A DNA stretch of 7,665 bases, taken from NCBI GenBank assembly GCA_020052545.1, contig JAGVOV010000151.1:1-7665 (forward strand), written 5' to 3'. Shown one piece after another: positions 1 to 4,992 of this stretch. The notes under the pieces were generated by a model, which was not told where the DNA came from, made no database searches, and worked only from the letters and a program-made list of their open reading frames with translations. Source of the stretch: an archaeon. GTDB taxonomy: Archaea; Nanobdellota; Nanobdellia; Woesearchaeales; JAGVOV01. Each line of letters opens with the position of its first letter. Position 1 is the first letter of the stretch. The position numbers and the translations under genes were made by a program.

Positions 1-54
1 GACTATCTTCTTAGCAAACTCTTTCTGCTCTGCCTCTAATTTCTTCAGGTTCAT
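1..54 (-). CDS. nfi: Probable endonuclease V, N-terminal fragment (runs off the left edge)
   Basis: Eighteen codons are visible, reading MNLKKLEAEQKEFAKKIV, before the window ends; the rest of the gene lies outside. The pattern resembles the start of endonuclease V proteins (E. coli Nfi, recalled from memory, begins M-D-L-x-x-L-x-x-x-Q-x-E-x-A). Endonuclease V nicks DNA, and in some organisms RNA, near deaminated adenine (inosine). Its catalytic residues are not in the window, so the call rests on a short N-terminal motif only. The ATG overlaps the TGA stop of the preceding 120-aa gene (TGATG), which implies translational coupling in one operon. Alternative: any protein with a charged amphipathic N-terminal helix. 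Confidence 0.5.
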   Translation of the reverse strand, partial: MNLKKLEAEQKEFAKKIV

Positions 55-416
55 CATACAAAGCCGTTGCTCATCGCAACACCCATTATTCGCATCCTGA
101 CGCTCAATGGCATCTTTACCTTATTGAAGTAGCCGATGGCAAGCCCAGGGCTCTTCTTTATCTCTTCATGGTTCTCTATCATGTCAAGCAGATGCTCTTC
201 CTCTACCTGGGCTGTGAATTCCGGCTCAATGGTGCCAGGCTTCACTGCCACGACCTTCCCCAGGTCATCGATAAACACAGTGTATTCGTGCAGAGGCACG
301 CCTTTCCTCATGACATGCACCGCTACTTTCTTGTAGGCCAGCTCCTGCAGGATCAATGTTATTGTCTCATGCTGGTTGGCGAATTCAATATATTTCCTGA
401 AACTCTCTTCATCCAT
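54..416 (-). CDS. 120-aa protein, possible SCP2-like fold; function unknown
   Basis: Complete ORF of 120 residues. I do not firmly recognise it. After an N-terminal helix (about residues 1-30) there are strands around VAVHVM and HEYTVFID, a GKVVAV strand, then a helix (EEEHLLDMIENHEEI) followed by SPGLAIGYFNKVKM and a final helix. This order, with a late 'G-x-x-K-(V/I)' segment, resembles the SCP2 sterol-carrier fold, a small lipid-binding domain, but it is a pattern impression and not a demonstrated homology. No signal peptide or membrane segment is visible. The chosen ATG at 416 lies about 27 bases after the centre of a TATA-like box and has no Shine-Dalgarno sequence, so it is probably leaderless. 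Its TGA overlaps the ATG of the probable endonuclease V gene. Confidence 0.8.
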   Translation of the reverse strand: MDEESFRKYIEFANQHETITLILQELAYKKVAVHVMRKGVPLHEYTVFIDDLGKVVAVKPGTIEPEFTAQVEEEHLLDMIENHEEIKKSPGLAIGYFNKVKMPLSVRMRIMGVAMSNGFV

Positions 417-437
417 GAGGCTTTAGAAATTTACGCA

Positions 438-449
438 GAATAAAAATCT
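438..449 (-). promoter_or_regulatory. TATA-like box for the 120-aa gene
   Basis: On the minus strand the sequence reads AGATTTTTATTC. The A/T core centre is about 27 bases before the ATG at 416, which is the archaeal TATA-to-start spacing and suggests a leaderless mRNA. Confidence 0.45.
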
Positions 450-465
450 TCCTATTTGACCCCAA

Positions 466-529
466 CAAACTTTTACAAAAAGTTGAGCAAAGCTCAACAT
501 TGTTGAAGCTTAGCTTCAACAAAAGTTTG
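466..529. repeat. Nested inverted-repeat cluster (possible three-way junction)
   Basis: An outer pair of arms, CAAACTTTT at 466-474 and AAAAGTTTG at 521-529, is perfectly complementary. It encloses two perfect hairpins: GTTGAGC at 482-488 pairing with 492-498 across an AAA spacer, and TGTTGAAGC at 501-509 pairing with 513-521 across a TTA spacer (the shared base 521 belongs to one stem or the other). The arrangement can fold as a closing stem with two side hairpins on either strand. It lies between two minus-strand genes, after the end of the 93-aa gene. It could be a 3' end or processing structure, or a dispersed repeat; the sequence alone does not decide. Confidence 0.7.
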
Positions 530-538
530 ACCAAAAGC

Positions 539-570
539 GGCTGGGGCTATTGGCTTCGCCAATAGCAGCC
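539..570 (-). terminator. Stable hairpin at the 3' end of the 93-aa gene
   Basis: GCTATTGGC at 546-554 pairs perfectly with 558-566 across a TTC spacer (GAA on the minus strand). Outer bases GGCTG (539-543) and CAGCC (566-570) can extend the stem past a small bulge. It begins at the TAG stop of the minus-strand gene, so it could end or stabilise that transcript. The downstream minus strand has only short U runs, so terminator function is inferred from position. Confidence 0.5.
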
Positions 571-851
571 TACTTGACTCCGAAAGCCTTGAGCTGCTCT
601 GTCAACTTCTCTTTCAGTTCATTGTTGTCAGAATAATAAGCTTGGGCTTGGTTTTTGCTTCCCTGCTTAGCTATCTTCACAATGGGCTTGTTGAAGCTGC
701 CTAGATCGATGTCATTCGATACATCTGCTACAATCAAGTCTGGCTCCGCGCCATTTAACTCAAGCAATGTCTTTCTAGCATACTGGTTGCAGACAGCCTC
801 AGCTACATCTCTCTGCCTGCCGCTTAGCCCTATCAATAATATGCTTTTCAT
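570..851 (-). CDS. 93-aa hypothetical protein, short Rossmann-like alpha/beta pattern
   Basis: I do not recognise this protein. It starts with a hydrophobic strand and glycine-containing loop (MKSILLIGLSG), then a helix. A second strand, PDLIVADVS, resembles the phosphoacceptor strand region of receiver or flavodoxin-like folds, and the C-terminal third is a charged helix (NELKEKLTEQLKAFG). At 93 residues it is shorter than a full receiver domain (about 120), so it may be a minimal alpha/beta domain. No membrane segment, Cys cluster or known catalytic motif is seen. The ATG at 851 has only a weak upstream GTGA. A TTTAAAG element at 893-900 lies about 45 bases upstream and could be its TATA box. 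A strong hairpin starts at its stop codon. Confidence 0.65.
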   Translation of the reverse strand: MKSILLIGLSGRQRDVAEAVCNQYARKTLLELNGAEPDLIVADVSNDIDLGSFNKPIVKIAKQGSKNQAQAYYSDNNELKEKLTEQLKAFGVK

Positions 852-892
852 TTTGATTCACGTAAGTGTCGTCAAGCAAAGCTTTCCGAGCA

Positions 893-915
893 CTTTAAAG
901 ACTTCGTCTTTAAAG
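893..915. repeat. Perfect 10-bp inverted repeat with TTC spacer
   Basis: CTTTAAAGAC at 893-902 is perfectly complementary to 906-915, separated by TTC (GAA on the minus strand). It lies 42 bases upstream of the 93-aa start, and its left arm contains TTTAAAG, which could serve as that gene's TATA element. It has the same spacer and closing C-G pair as the hairpin at 546-566, but an unrelated stem. Confidence 0.75.
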
Positions 916-917
916 AA

Positions 918-973
918 AGAAAAAAGGCTCTCCTTTGTGGGGGTTAGAATTTGGGATGAAGAGCCTTTTTTTT
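918..973. repeat. Stem-loop A: 12-bp perfect stem ending in T/A runs, G-rich loop
   Basis: The arms at 920-931 and 960-971 are perfectly complementary (core AAGGCTCT / AGAGCCTT with A and T runs outside). A G-T wobble (919-972) and an A-T pair (918-973) extend them on the plus strand. The 28-base loop contains GTGGGGGTTAGAAT (937-950). The T run at 966-973 and the complementary run on the other arm give it the form of a bidirectional intrinsic terminator. It would insulate the helicase and 93-aa transcription units on the minus strand, but no plus-strand gene is seen to end here. Confidence 0.65.
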
Positions 974-976
974 GTG

Positions 977-1016
977 AAGCTTCGCGTTAGGGTGGGGGTA
1001 GAATGTCGCGAAGCTT
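977..1016. repeat. Stem-loop B: 10-bp perfect stem with a loop like that of stem-loop A
   Basis: AAGCTTCGCG at 977-986 pairs perfectly with CGCGAAGCTT at 1007-1016. The 20-base loop contains GTGGGGGTAGAAT (992-1004), the same as the loop motif of the neighbouring stem-loop A except for one T, while the stem is unrelated. It begins three bases after the first hairpin ends. Confidence 0.7.
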
Positions 1017-1023
1017 ATGATCA

Positions 1024-1044
1024 TTGTAAAATATTACTTTACAA
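1024..1044. repeat. 7-bp inverted repeat, 7-base A/T loop
   Basis: TTGTAAA (1024-1030) is complementary to TTTACAA (1038-1044). A/T-rich and modest on its own, it is listed as part of the chain of hairpins in this intergenic stretch. Confidence 0.4.
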
Positions 1045-1225
1045 CTGCTATTATCAGGTGTGGATTGAAAACCCTTTAAACGTATAGATATAGCCCCTAA
1101 TATATAAATATTACGTTTTTGTATACTGGTTTGGGAAAAGGTTCAGAAGGGGTCGTAAAATGGCTTTATAAGCCTTATAACGCAAGCTCAGCCTTAAGTG
1201 AATAATCAGTGGATGAGCTTGTGGG
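1045..1225. other. Intergenic stretch with TATA-like boxes and a 10-bp hairpin; no gene seen
   Basis: Only ORFs of a few codons occur here. Around 1097-1112 there is an A/T block that reads TTTATATATTAG on the minus strand and TATATAAATA on the plus strand, so it could be a TATA box in either direction. GGCTT/AAGCC at 1162-1174 encloses TAT. CGCAAGCTCA at 1181-1190 pairs with TGAGCTTGTG at 1214-1223, with one G-T wobble that pairs only in plus-strand RNA. No C/D-box or H/ACA motifs and no tRNA cloverleaf were found. An unannotated small RNA is possible but unproven. Confidence 0.35.
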
Positions 1226-1271
1226 ATAGTTAACTGCGACATGAGACACCAAGATCTGCGCAGTTAACTAT
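1226..1271. repeat. 13-bp perfect inverted repeat spanning the helicase stop codon
   Basis: ATAGTTAACTGCG at 1226-1238 is perfectly complementary to 1259-1271, with a 20-base loop. The right arm contains the helicase TAG stop (1268-1270), so the hairpin forms at the very 3' end of that minus-strand mRNA. It lacks a following U run on the minus strand (CCCAC follows), so it looks less like a classical terminator and more like a protective or processing hairpin. Confidence 0.65.
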
Positions 1272-3130
1272 AAAGCAAAGAACTCTTTTATCCTGTCTAT
1301 GTATTTCAGCGTTATCTTAGCATCCATATCGGTTGGAAAGAGGCCGTAATATTGCGGCCAGGTGAAGCGTTCATCTAGGAATATCATCACGCCCCTGTCT
1401 TCCTCACTCCTTATGCAGCGGCCAGCGCTCTGCAGGCATTTCGAGAAAGCGGGGAAGACATAGCCATAGTCCCAGCCGCGCTTGAATTTTTCGTCGAAAT
1501 ATGCTATCTGCTCTTTCGTCTCAAGGTCAGGACGCTGCAACGGCAAGCCGACAACGATGACGCATTTCAGGAAATCGCCAGGCAAGTCGATTCCTTCAGA
1601 GAAGCTGCCGGAGCTCACGGCAAGCAAGACTGCTCCAGATTTTGAATATCCCTTAAAGCGCTCAAGCATCTCTCTCCTCTCGGCCTTCTGCATAATCGCA
1701 TCTTCAGTGAATATTGTCTTTTTTGAAAGATCAGAGAATATGGCGTTGACCTTATCCCTTATGCCATAGCTTGGAAAGAATATTATGGAATTTCCAGGAA
1801 CTGTGTTAGTTATCTCGACACATGTCTTCGCTATATCAACAAACTGCGCATCGTTCCTCTCTGTAAATCTTGTCGTCGTCTTCGGCACAATCATATTCAG
1901 CCTGTTATGCTTCGGGAACGGGCTCTTGTAAATTGTCATCTCAGAATTTTCAGGAAAACCAAGAAGATCCTTGTACATCTCTGTCGGCAACAAAGTCCCG
2001 GACATCAGGAAGGTGGCATAAGTGTTCTTGATTATTTGGGAGCTGACCAAGCTCGGGTCGAGGCATTTGTAGGCCAGCGTCACGACGTCTTTCCCATTAT
2101 AGCTGCTTTTAGTCAGTATCCTACAGAATCCTTTCTCGCTTCCATCCCATTTATCCAGGAAATTCGCTATGCTGCCGGAATAGCTCTGCTGCTCTTTCTC
2201 CCTGACAGATTCAGACGCAGTTTCAAGCTCCTCTATCAGTTCATCATAATCCCTGATTTTCTCAACTGCTTTCTTGAAATCCTCTTTTGTTATTAATTTT
2301 TCCTCATCATTCTTCATCCCTCGTGAGAGATGGAGCAGGATATCATTTATCTTCTGAAGATGCAATGCTTCTTTCTCCAGGCCTGTCTTCTTCAATTCCT
2401 TTATGGCCCTGGCCAATGAGAAGGAAGTTATCTTGCTGCTCGCAAGATCCTTTATCCTTGATGGAAGATTGTGCGCCTCGTCCACAATGACGATGCATTG
2501 CTCAAGGCTCCTCTCAATCTTATTCAGGAAATTCCTCGACACTGAAGGGTTGAAGATATAGTAATAATCAGCCACGATGACCTTTGCCTTCTTCGCAGCT
2601 TCTATAGATATCTCATAAGGGCAGAATCCCTGGCTTTTGCAGTTCTCTATCACATCTTCGGTATGCGCTCCGAAGATAGGGATGTTTGAGAGGAACACCT
2701 TAGCAGCCACACTAAATTTCTTGTCTGTCCTCGTGTTGCTGTAGAACTCGCATCTTCCTGAGTCGGTGAGCATCCTGCAGTATTCATGGAAATCTGTCGT
2801 GCCAAGGAGATTGACTCCAGGCTGCAGGCACATGTGCTTCTTCCCTATTATGTCGACAGGATGTGCTTCAACACCATGCTTCTTCTTTATCGCCTTCACC
2901 GTGTCTATGGCCAGGATATGCTGCGTATGCCTGCTTGTGAGGAAGAATATCGTCAAGTCCCTCTTCATGGCGAATGTCAGGCAGGGCGACAATAATGCTG
3001 CTGTCTTGCCAAGGCCTGTCGGCGCATGTATGACAAGATGCTGCCTTTTCTCCAGCGCATTCTCGACAGTCTTTATCAGCCTGTCCTGCTCCGGCCTCAT
3101 CTTGTCGTATGGAAAAAGGATGTCTTGCAT
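1268..3130 (-). CDS. XPD/Rad3-like (DEAD_2) iron-sulphur DNA helicase
   Basis: About 620 residues, normal for archaeal XPD-family 5'-3' superfamily 2 DNA helicases (nucleotide excision repair and related work). Visible motifs: FPYDKMRPEQ near the N-terminus (Q-motif-like); Walker A APTGLGKT at 36-43; four Fe-S-type cysteines C101 (KKHMC), C118 (HEYC), C127 (GRC) and C170 (GFCPYE), plus an extra C164; DEAH box at 217-220; motif VI QSAGRCIR at about 567-574. No key residue is missing. I prefer the ATG at 3130 over an in-frame TTG at 3148, because a TATA box centred near 3157 puts transcription start at about 3131, making the mRNA leaderless. The family also includes DinG-type helicases, but the CPY motif and cysteine spacing favour XPD. 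Confidence 0.93.
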   Translation of the reverse strand: MQDILFPYDKMRPEQDRLIKTVENALEKRQHLVIHAPTGLGKTAALLSPCLTFAMKRDLTIFFLTSRHTQHILAIDTVKAIKKKHGVEAHPVDIIGKKHMCLQPGVNLLGTTDFHEYCRMLTDSGRCEFYSNTRTDKKFSVAAKVFLSNIPIFGAHTEDVIENCKSQGFCPYEISIEAAKKAKVIVADYYYIFNPSVSRNFLNKIERSLEQCIVIVDEAHNLPSRIKDLASSKITSFSLARAIKELKKTGLEKEALHLQKINDILLHLSRGMKNDEEKLITKEDFKKAVEKIRDYDELIEELETASESVREKEQQSYSGSIANFLDKWDGSEKGFCRILTKSSYNGKDVVTLAYKCLDPSLVSSQIIKNTYATFLMSGTLLPTEMYKDLLGFPENSEMTIYKSPFPKHNRLNMIVPKTTTRFTERNDAQFVDIAKTCVEITNTVPGNSIIFFPSYGIRDKVNAIFSDLSKKTIFTEDAIMQKAERREMLERFKGYSKSGAVLLAVSSGSFSEGIDLPGDFLKCVIVVGLPLQRPDLETKEQIAYFDEKFKRGWDYGYVFPAFSKCLQSAGRCIRSEEDRGVMIFLDERFTWPQYYGLFPTDMDAKITLKYIDRIKEFFAL

Positions 3131-3152
3131 AAGAAAAAGTAAACTCAATCCT

Positions 3153-3163
3153 TATTTAAATAT
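3153..3163. promoter_or_regulatory. Symmetric TATA box serving the divergent helicase and PEP-domain genes
   Basis: ATTTAAAT at 3154-3161 is self-complementary, so it reads as a TATA box both ways. Leftward it lies about 27 bases before the helicase ATG (3130). Rightward it predicts a start near 3184 and a leader of about 28 bases that carries AAAAGGA before the ATG at 3212. No other strong TATA element is seen in this short divergent spacer. A small inverted repeat, TTGCC-AAA-GGCAA (3166-3178), lies between the box and the rightward start, where a repressor could act. Confidence 0.5.
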
Positions 3164-3211
3164 GCTTGCCAAAGGCAAACCTTTTTTAACAGCAGCAAAT
3201 TAAAAGGAATT

Positions 3212-4570
3212 ATGGAGAGATGGCATAAGGTTGTTGAGAGGAGGAACACAGCCCCATTCTTCGACCTGATCTCTTCCGGATTCTTTGATGAGAACTGGGA
3301 AAAATTGCTTGGCTTCAGGGCGTGCATAAATTCTTTCAGGAACTACAATAACGAAGTTGCCTACAAAGAAAGAGAATTCATCGATGGCGTCCAGACAATG
3401 GAGAGCCAGATGAAGCTAAAGAAGCCGGATTTCTTCATCAGCGTGCTTGACACATTGGAAAAAAGAGGGAGGGAACTTGTTGTATATGTCAGGAAAATCT
3501 CGGCTAATCCGCCAGAAGATAAAGAATCCTTAAAGGCAGCCATAAAAGAGATTAAACATCTGGCTGAGCTGTTCTCACCGTCGTTGTCATTAATTAGCAT
3601 AGTTGATCCAGTCATAGAAAATATGTTGAGGGAAAAGCTCAAAGGCAAGCCTGATGAGTACTTTCAATCCTTGATGTCCCCGGATGAAGCGGATGAGACT
3701 GTGCAGGAAGCTGAGGAACTATTCGGGATAAAGAAGATGAATCTTTCTGGAAAAGAGCTGGAAAAAAAGCTCAAGGACCATATGGTTAAGTGGGGATGGC
3801 TCTTCTCCGGGAGGGATGGCAGGAACTCTGATGAGCAAATATTTGAAAGCATCAAGCAGCGATACCTGAAAGATTCTGATCCTGAATCTGCTGAAGAAAA
3901 GATGCTAAAAGTTAGAGGAAGAACTGAAGAGATAGTTAAAGAACTCAATCTTGACAAAGATTTCATCCGCATGGTAAAATACTTTGTCTATTTTAGGACC
4001 CATAGGATGAACCTCTTTATCGACGCAACATATCACCTCAATCCGATGCTGGAATCTGTTTCCAGAGCCATAAGCACAGATTCAGGGAACATGTACGAGA
4101 TGAGCTTTGACGAGATGATAAGCTCCCTTGACGGCAATACACTGCTGGAAAGCGAGTTCGAGAAAAGAAAGCGCTTCAGGATGCTCATAAGCGAGAACGG
4201 TAAGATGAAGGTTATCGCTCTTGAAAAGCCAGAAGAGGAGAAGATAACGGCGGATCAAGTCAGCGGAAACATAGCGTTTATCGGCCTGATTAGAGGAACT
4301 GCCAAGATAATCAAAGACACCTCTGACCTCAATAAGGTGAAGGATGGTGATGTCCTGATAGCTCCAATGACAATCCCTGAATTCATTCCTGCCATGGAGC
4401 GCGCATCTGCTTTCGTCACAGACGAGGGCGGCATAACATGCCATGCTGCTATAGTGGCCAGAGAGATGAAGAAGCCTTGCATCACCGGGACAAAGATAGC
4501 GACAAAAATATTCAGCGACGGCGACCTTGTAGAAGTTGACGCTGAGAAAGGGATTGTCAGGAAGATTTGA
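3212..4570 (+). CDS. PEP-utilising enzyme mobile-domain (phosphohistidine swivelling) protein without ATP-grasp or PEP-barrel domains
   Basis: 452 residues. The C-terminal part (about 355-452) is the swivelling domain of PEP synthase/PPDK-type enzymes: VLIAPMTIPEFIPAMERASA, then GGITCHAAIVARE with the phosphate-carrying histidine at 411, then the DGDLVEVDAEKGIVRKI ending. Residues 1-350 are mostly helical and charged, with a W-G-W segment (about residues 194-196) and an RTHRMNLF helix. This resembles the middle helical region of PEP synthase-like proteins, but there is no ATP-grasp domain before it and no PEP-binding barrel after it. It therefore cannot make PEP alone; it may pass phosphate with partner subunits or play a regulatory role. 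ATG with AAAAGGA three bases upstream. Divergent from the helicase gene. Confidence 0.85.
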   Translation: MERWHKVVERRNTAPFFDLISSGFFDENWEKLLGFRACINSFRNYNNEVAYKEREFIDGVQTMESQMKLKKPDFFISVLDTLEKRGRELVVYVRKISANPPEDKESLKAAIKEIKHLAELFSPSLSLISIVDPVIENMLREKLKGKPDEYFQSLMSPDEADETVQEAEELFGIKKMNLSGKELEKKLKDHMVKWGWLFSGRDGRNSDEQIFESIKQRYLKDSDPESAEEKMLKVRGRTEEIVKELNLDKDFIRMVKYFVYFRTHRMNLFIDATYHLNPMLESVSRAISTDSGNMYEMSFDEMISSLDGNTLLESEFEKRKRFRMLISENGKMKVIALEKPEEEKITADQVSGNIAFIGLIRGTAKIIKDTSDLNKVKDGDVLIAPMTIPEFIPAMERASAFVTDEGGITCHAAIVAREMKKPCITGTKIATKIFSDGDLVEVDAEKGIVRKI

Positions 4571-4672
4571 GAAAATTCTAATTACATAAGTACATCGAAA
4601 CGACACACGACGCTGCCCCAAAATAACTCTATAGCTACGCCTGCATTGCTTTGAGCTTACTAGAATTTGCTC
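4571..4672. other. Convergent 3' spacer bounded by imperfect inverted repeats; no gene seen
   Basis: This lies between the stop of the PEP-domain gene and that of the minus-strand small membrane ORF. AAATTCTA (4573-4580) is complementary to TAGAATTT (4661-4668). With flanking bases, both transcripts carry a GAG-(A/C)-AAATTCTA motif at or just after their stop codons. No U-rich terminator, tRNA or ORF was recognised inside. Confidence 0.35.
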
Positions 4673-4762
4673 TTAATCGCCGTTCACAACGACTTGTGCC
4701 ACAAATGGAACCACAAGGCAGATCGCGAACGACGCGCCTATAACCAATATCTCTTCAATCAT
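4673..4762 (-). CDS. 29-aa putative single-pass membrane peptide
   Basis: A short complete ORF. It begins MIEEILVIGASFAICL, continues with a hydrophobic segment (residues 5-26, Val/Ile/Ala/Phe rich with one Cys and one Pro), and ends in NGD before TAA. The acidic N-terminus (EE) and a single uninterrupted hydrophobic stretch of about 21 residues suggest one membrane span. I do not recognise the family. Support for it being real: a TATA-like box centred near 4808 predicts a start around 4782 and a leader of about 20 bases, and there is no competing larger ORF. Against it: no clear Shine-Dalgarno site and short length. It is convergent with the PEP-domain gene and divergent from the winged-helix gene. 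Confidence 0.45.
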   Translation of the reverse strand: MIEEILVIGASFAICLVVPFVAQVVVNGD

Positions 4763-4802
4763 TTCTATTCAGTATTTTTATCGTGTCTAGGTGGGAGAAC
4801 TA

Positions 4803-4817
4803 GTTTAAATATTTATT
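4803..4817 (-). promoter_or_regulatory. TATA-like box upstream of the small membrane ORF
   Basis: The minus strand reads AATAAATATTTAAAC. The TTTAAA/ATATTTAAA core is centred near 4808, 46 bases before the ATG at 4762, consistent with a transcript start about 20 bases before the ATG. Confidence 0.35.
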
Positions 4818-4951
4818 GCTTTTACGGGCTATAAATAGGTTATAACATGGATAAACGACGCCTTTAATAACCCAAAAAAGACGAAAATTAGAGAAAAAAG
4901 ATATATAAAAACCAATCTCGCTACGCTCGTAGGTTATCTCACTGCGTTCTT
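4818..4951. other. A/T-rich intergenic DNA with extra TATA-like boxes; no gene seen
   Basis: It contains plus-strand TATA-like strings at about 4830-4836 (CTATAAATA region) and 4899-4907 (GATATATAAAA), an 8-base palindrome GTTATAAC (4839-4846), and a short inverted repeat CTACG-CT-CGTAG (4921-4932). ATG at 4847 opens only a 6-codon ORF. It may hold alternative promoters for the downstream winged-helix gene. Confidence 0.3.
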
Positions 4952-4970
4952 AAGTTTCCTCGGGAAACTT
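4952..4970. promoter_or_regulatory. 19-base palindrome just upstream of the winged-helix gene promoter (candidate operator or hairpin)
   Basis: AAGTTTCC (4952-4959) is perfectly complementary to GGAAACTT (4963-4970) with a TCG spacer. It ends 11 bases before the TATA box of the winged-helix gene, a plausible binding site for a dimeric wHTH protein and so for autoregulation. It also matches the three-base-spacer hairpins elsewhere in the window, so it may instead be one of those elements. Confidence 0.45.
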
Positions 4971-4981
4971 TCTTCGAAACC

Positions 4982-4992
4982 TTTATAAATAT
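4982..4992 (+). promoter_or_regulatory. TATA box of the winged-helix gene
   Basis: TTTATAAATAT is a near-ideal archaeal TATA box with a purine-rich CGAAACC just upstream (BRE position). It predicts a start near 5012, 14 bases before the ATG. The leader contains a GGGGG Shine-Dalgarno-like run (5015-5019), six bases before the ATG at 5026. Confidence 0.65.

Noticed and set aside
944..1024. 26-codon minus-strand ORF starting MIISFATFYPHP
   Set aside because: It is made entirely of the two hairpin repeats and their spacer, has no supporting start signal, and the inverted arms explain its sequence better than coding selection.
1045..1225. tRNA or box C/D / H/ACA guide RNA
   Set aside because: No cloverleaf, T-loop, RUGAUGA/CUGA boxes or terminal ACA consistent with these classes were found.
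417..1267. CRISPR array
   Set aside because: The repeated hairpins have different stems and irregular spacing, with no regular direct repeats and unique spacers.
2766..3203. 145-codon plus-strand ORF over the helicase N-terminal region
   Set aside because: It is antisense to Walker A and Fe-S cysteine motifs of the helicase; its composition is odd and no start signal is present.
4082..4621. 179-codon minus-strand ORF antisense to the PEP-domain gene
   Set aside because: Its peptide has no recognisable domain, and the opposite strand carries the clear swivelling-domain motifs, so it is a shadow.
4571..4672. Insertion-sequence remnant bounded by inverted repeats
   Set aside because: The arms are short and imperfect, no target-site duplication is seen, and the interior has no transposase remnant.
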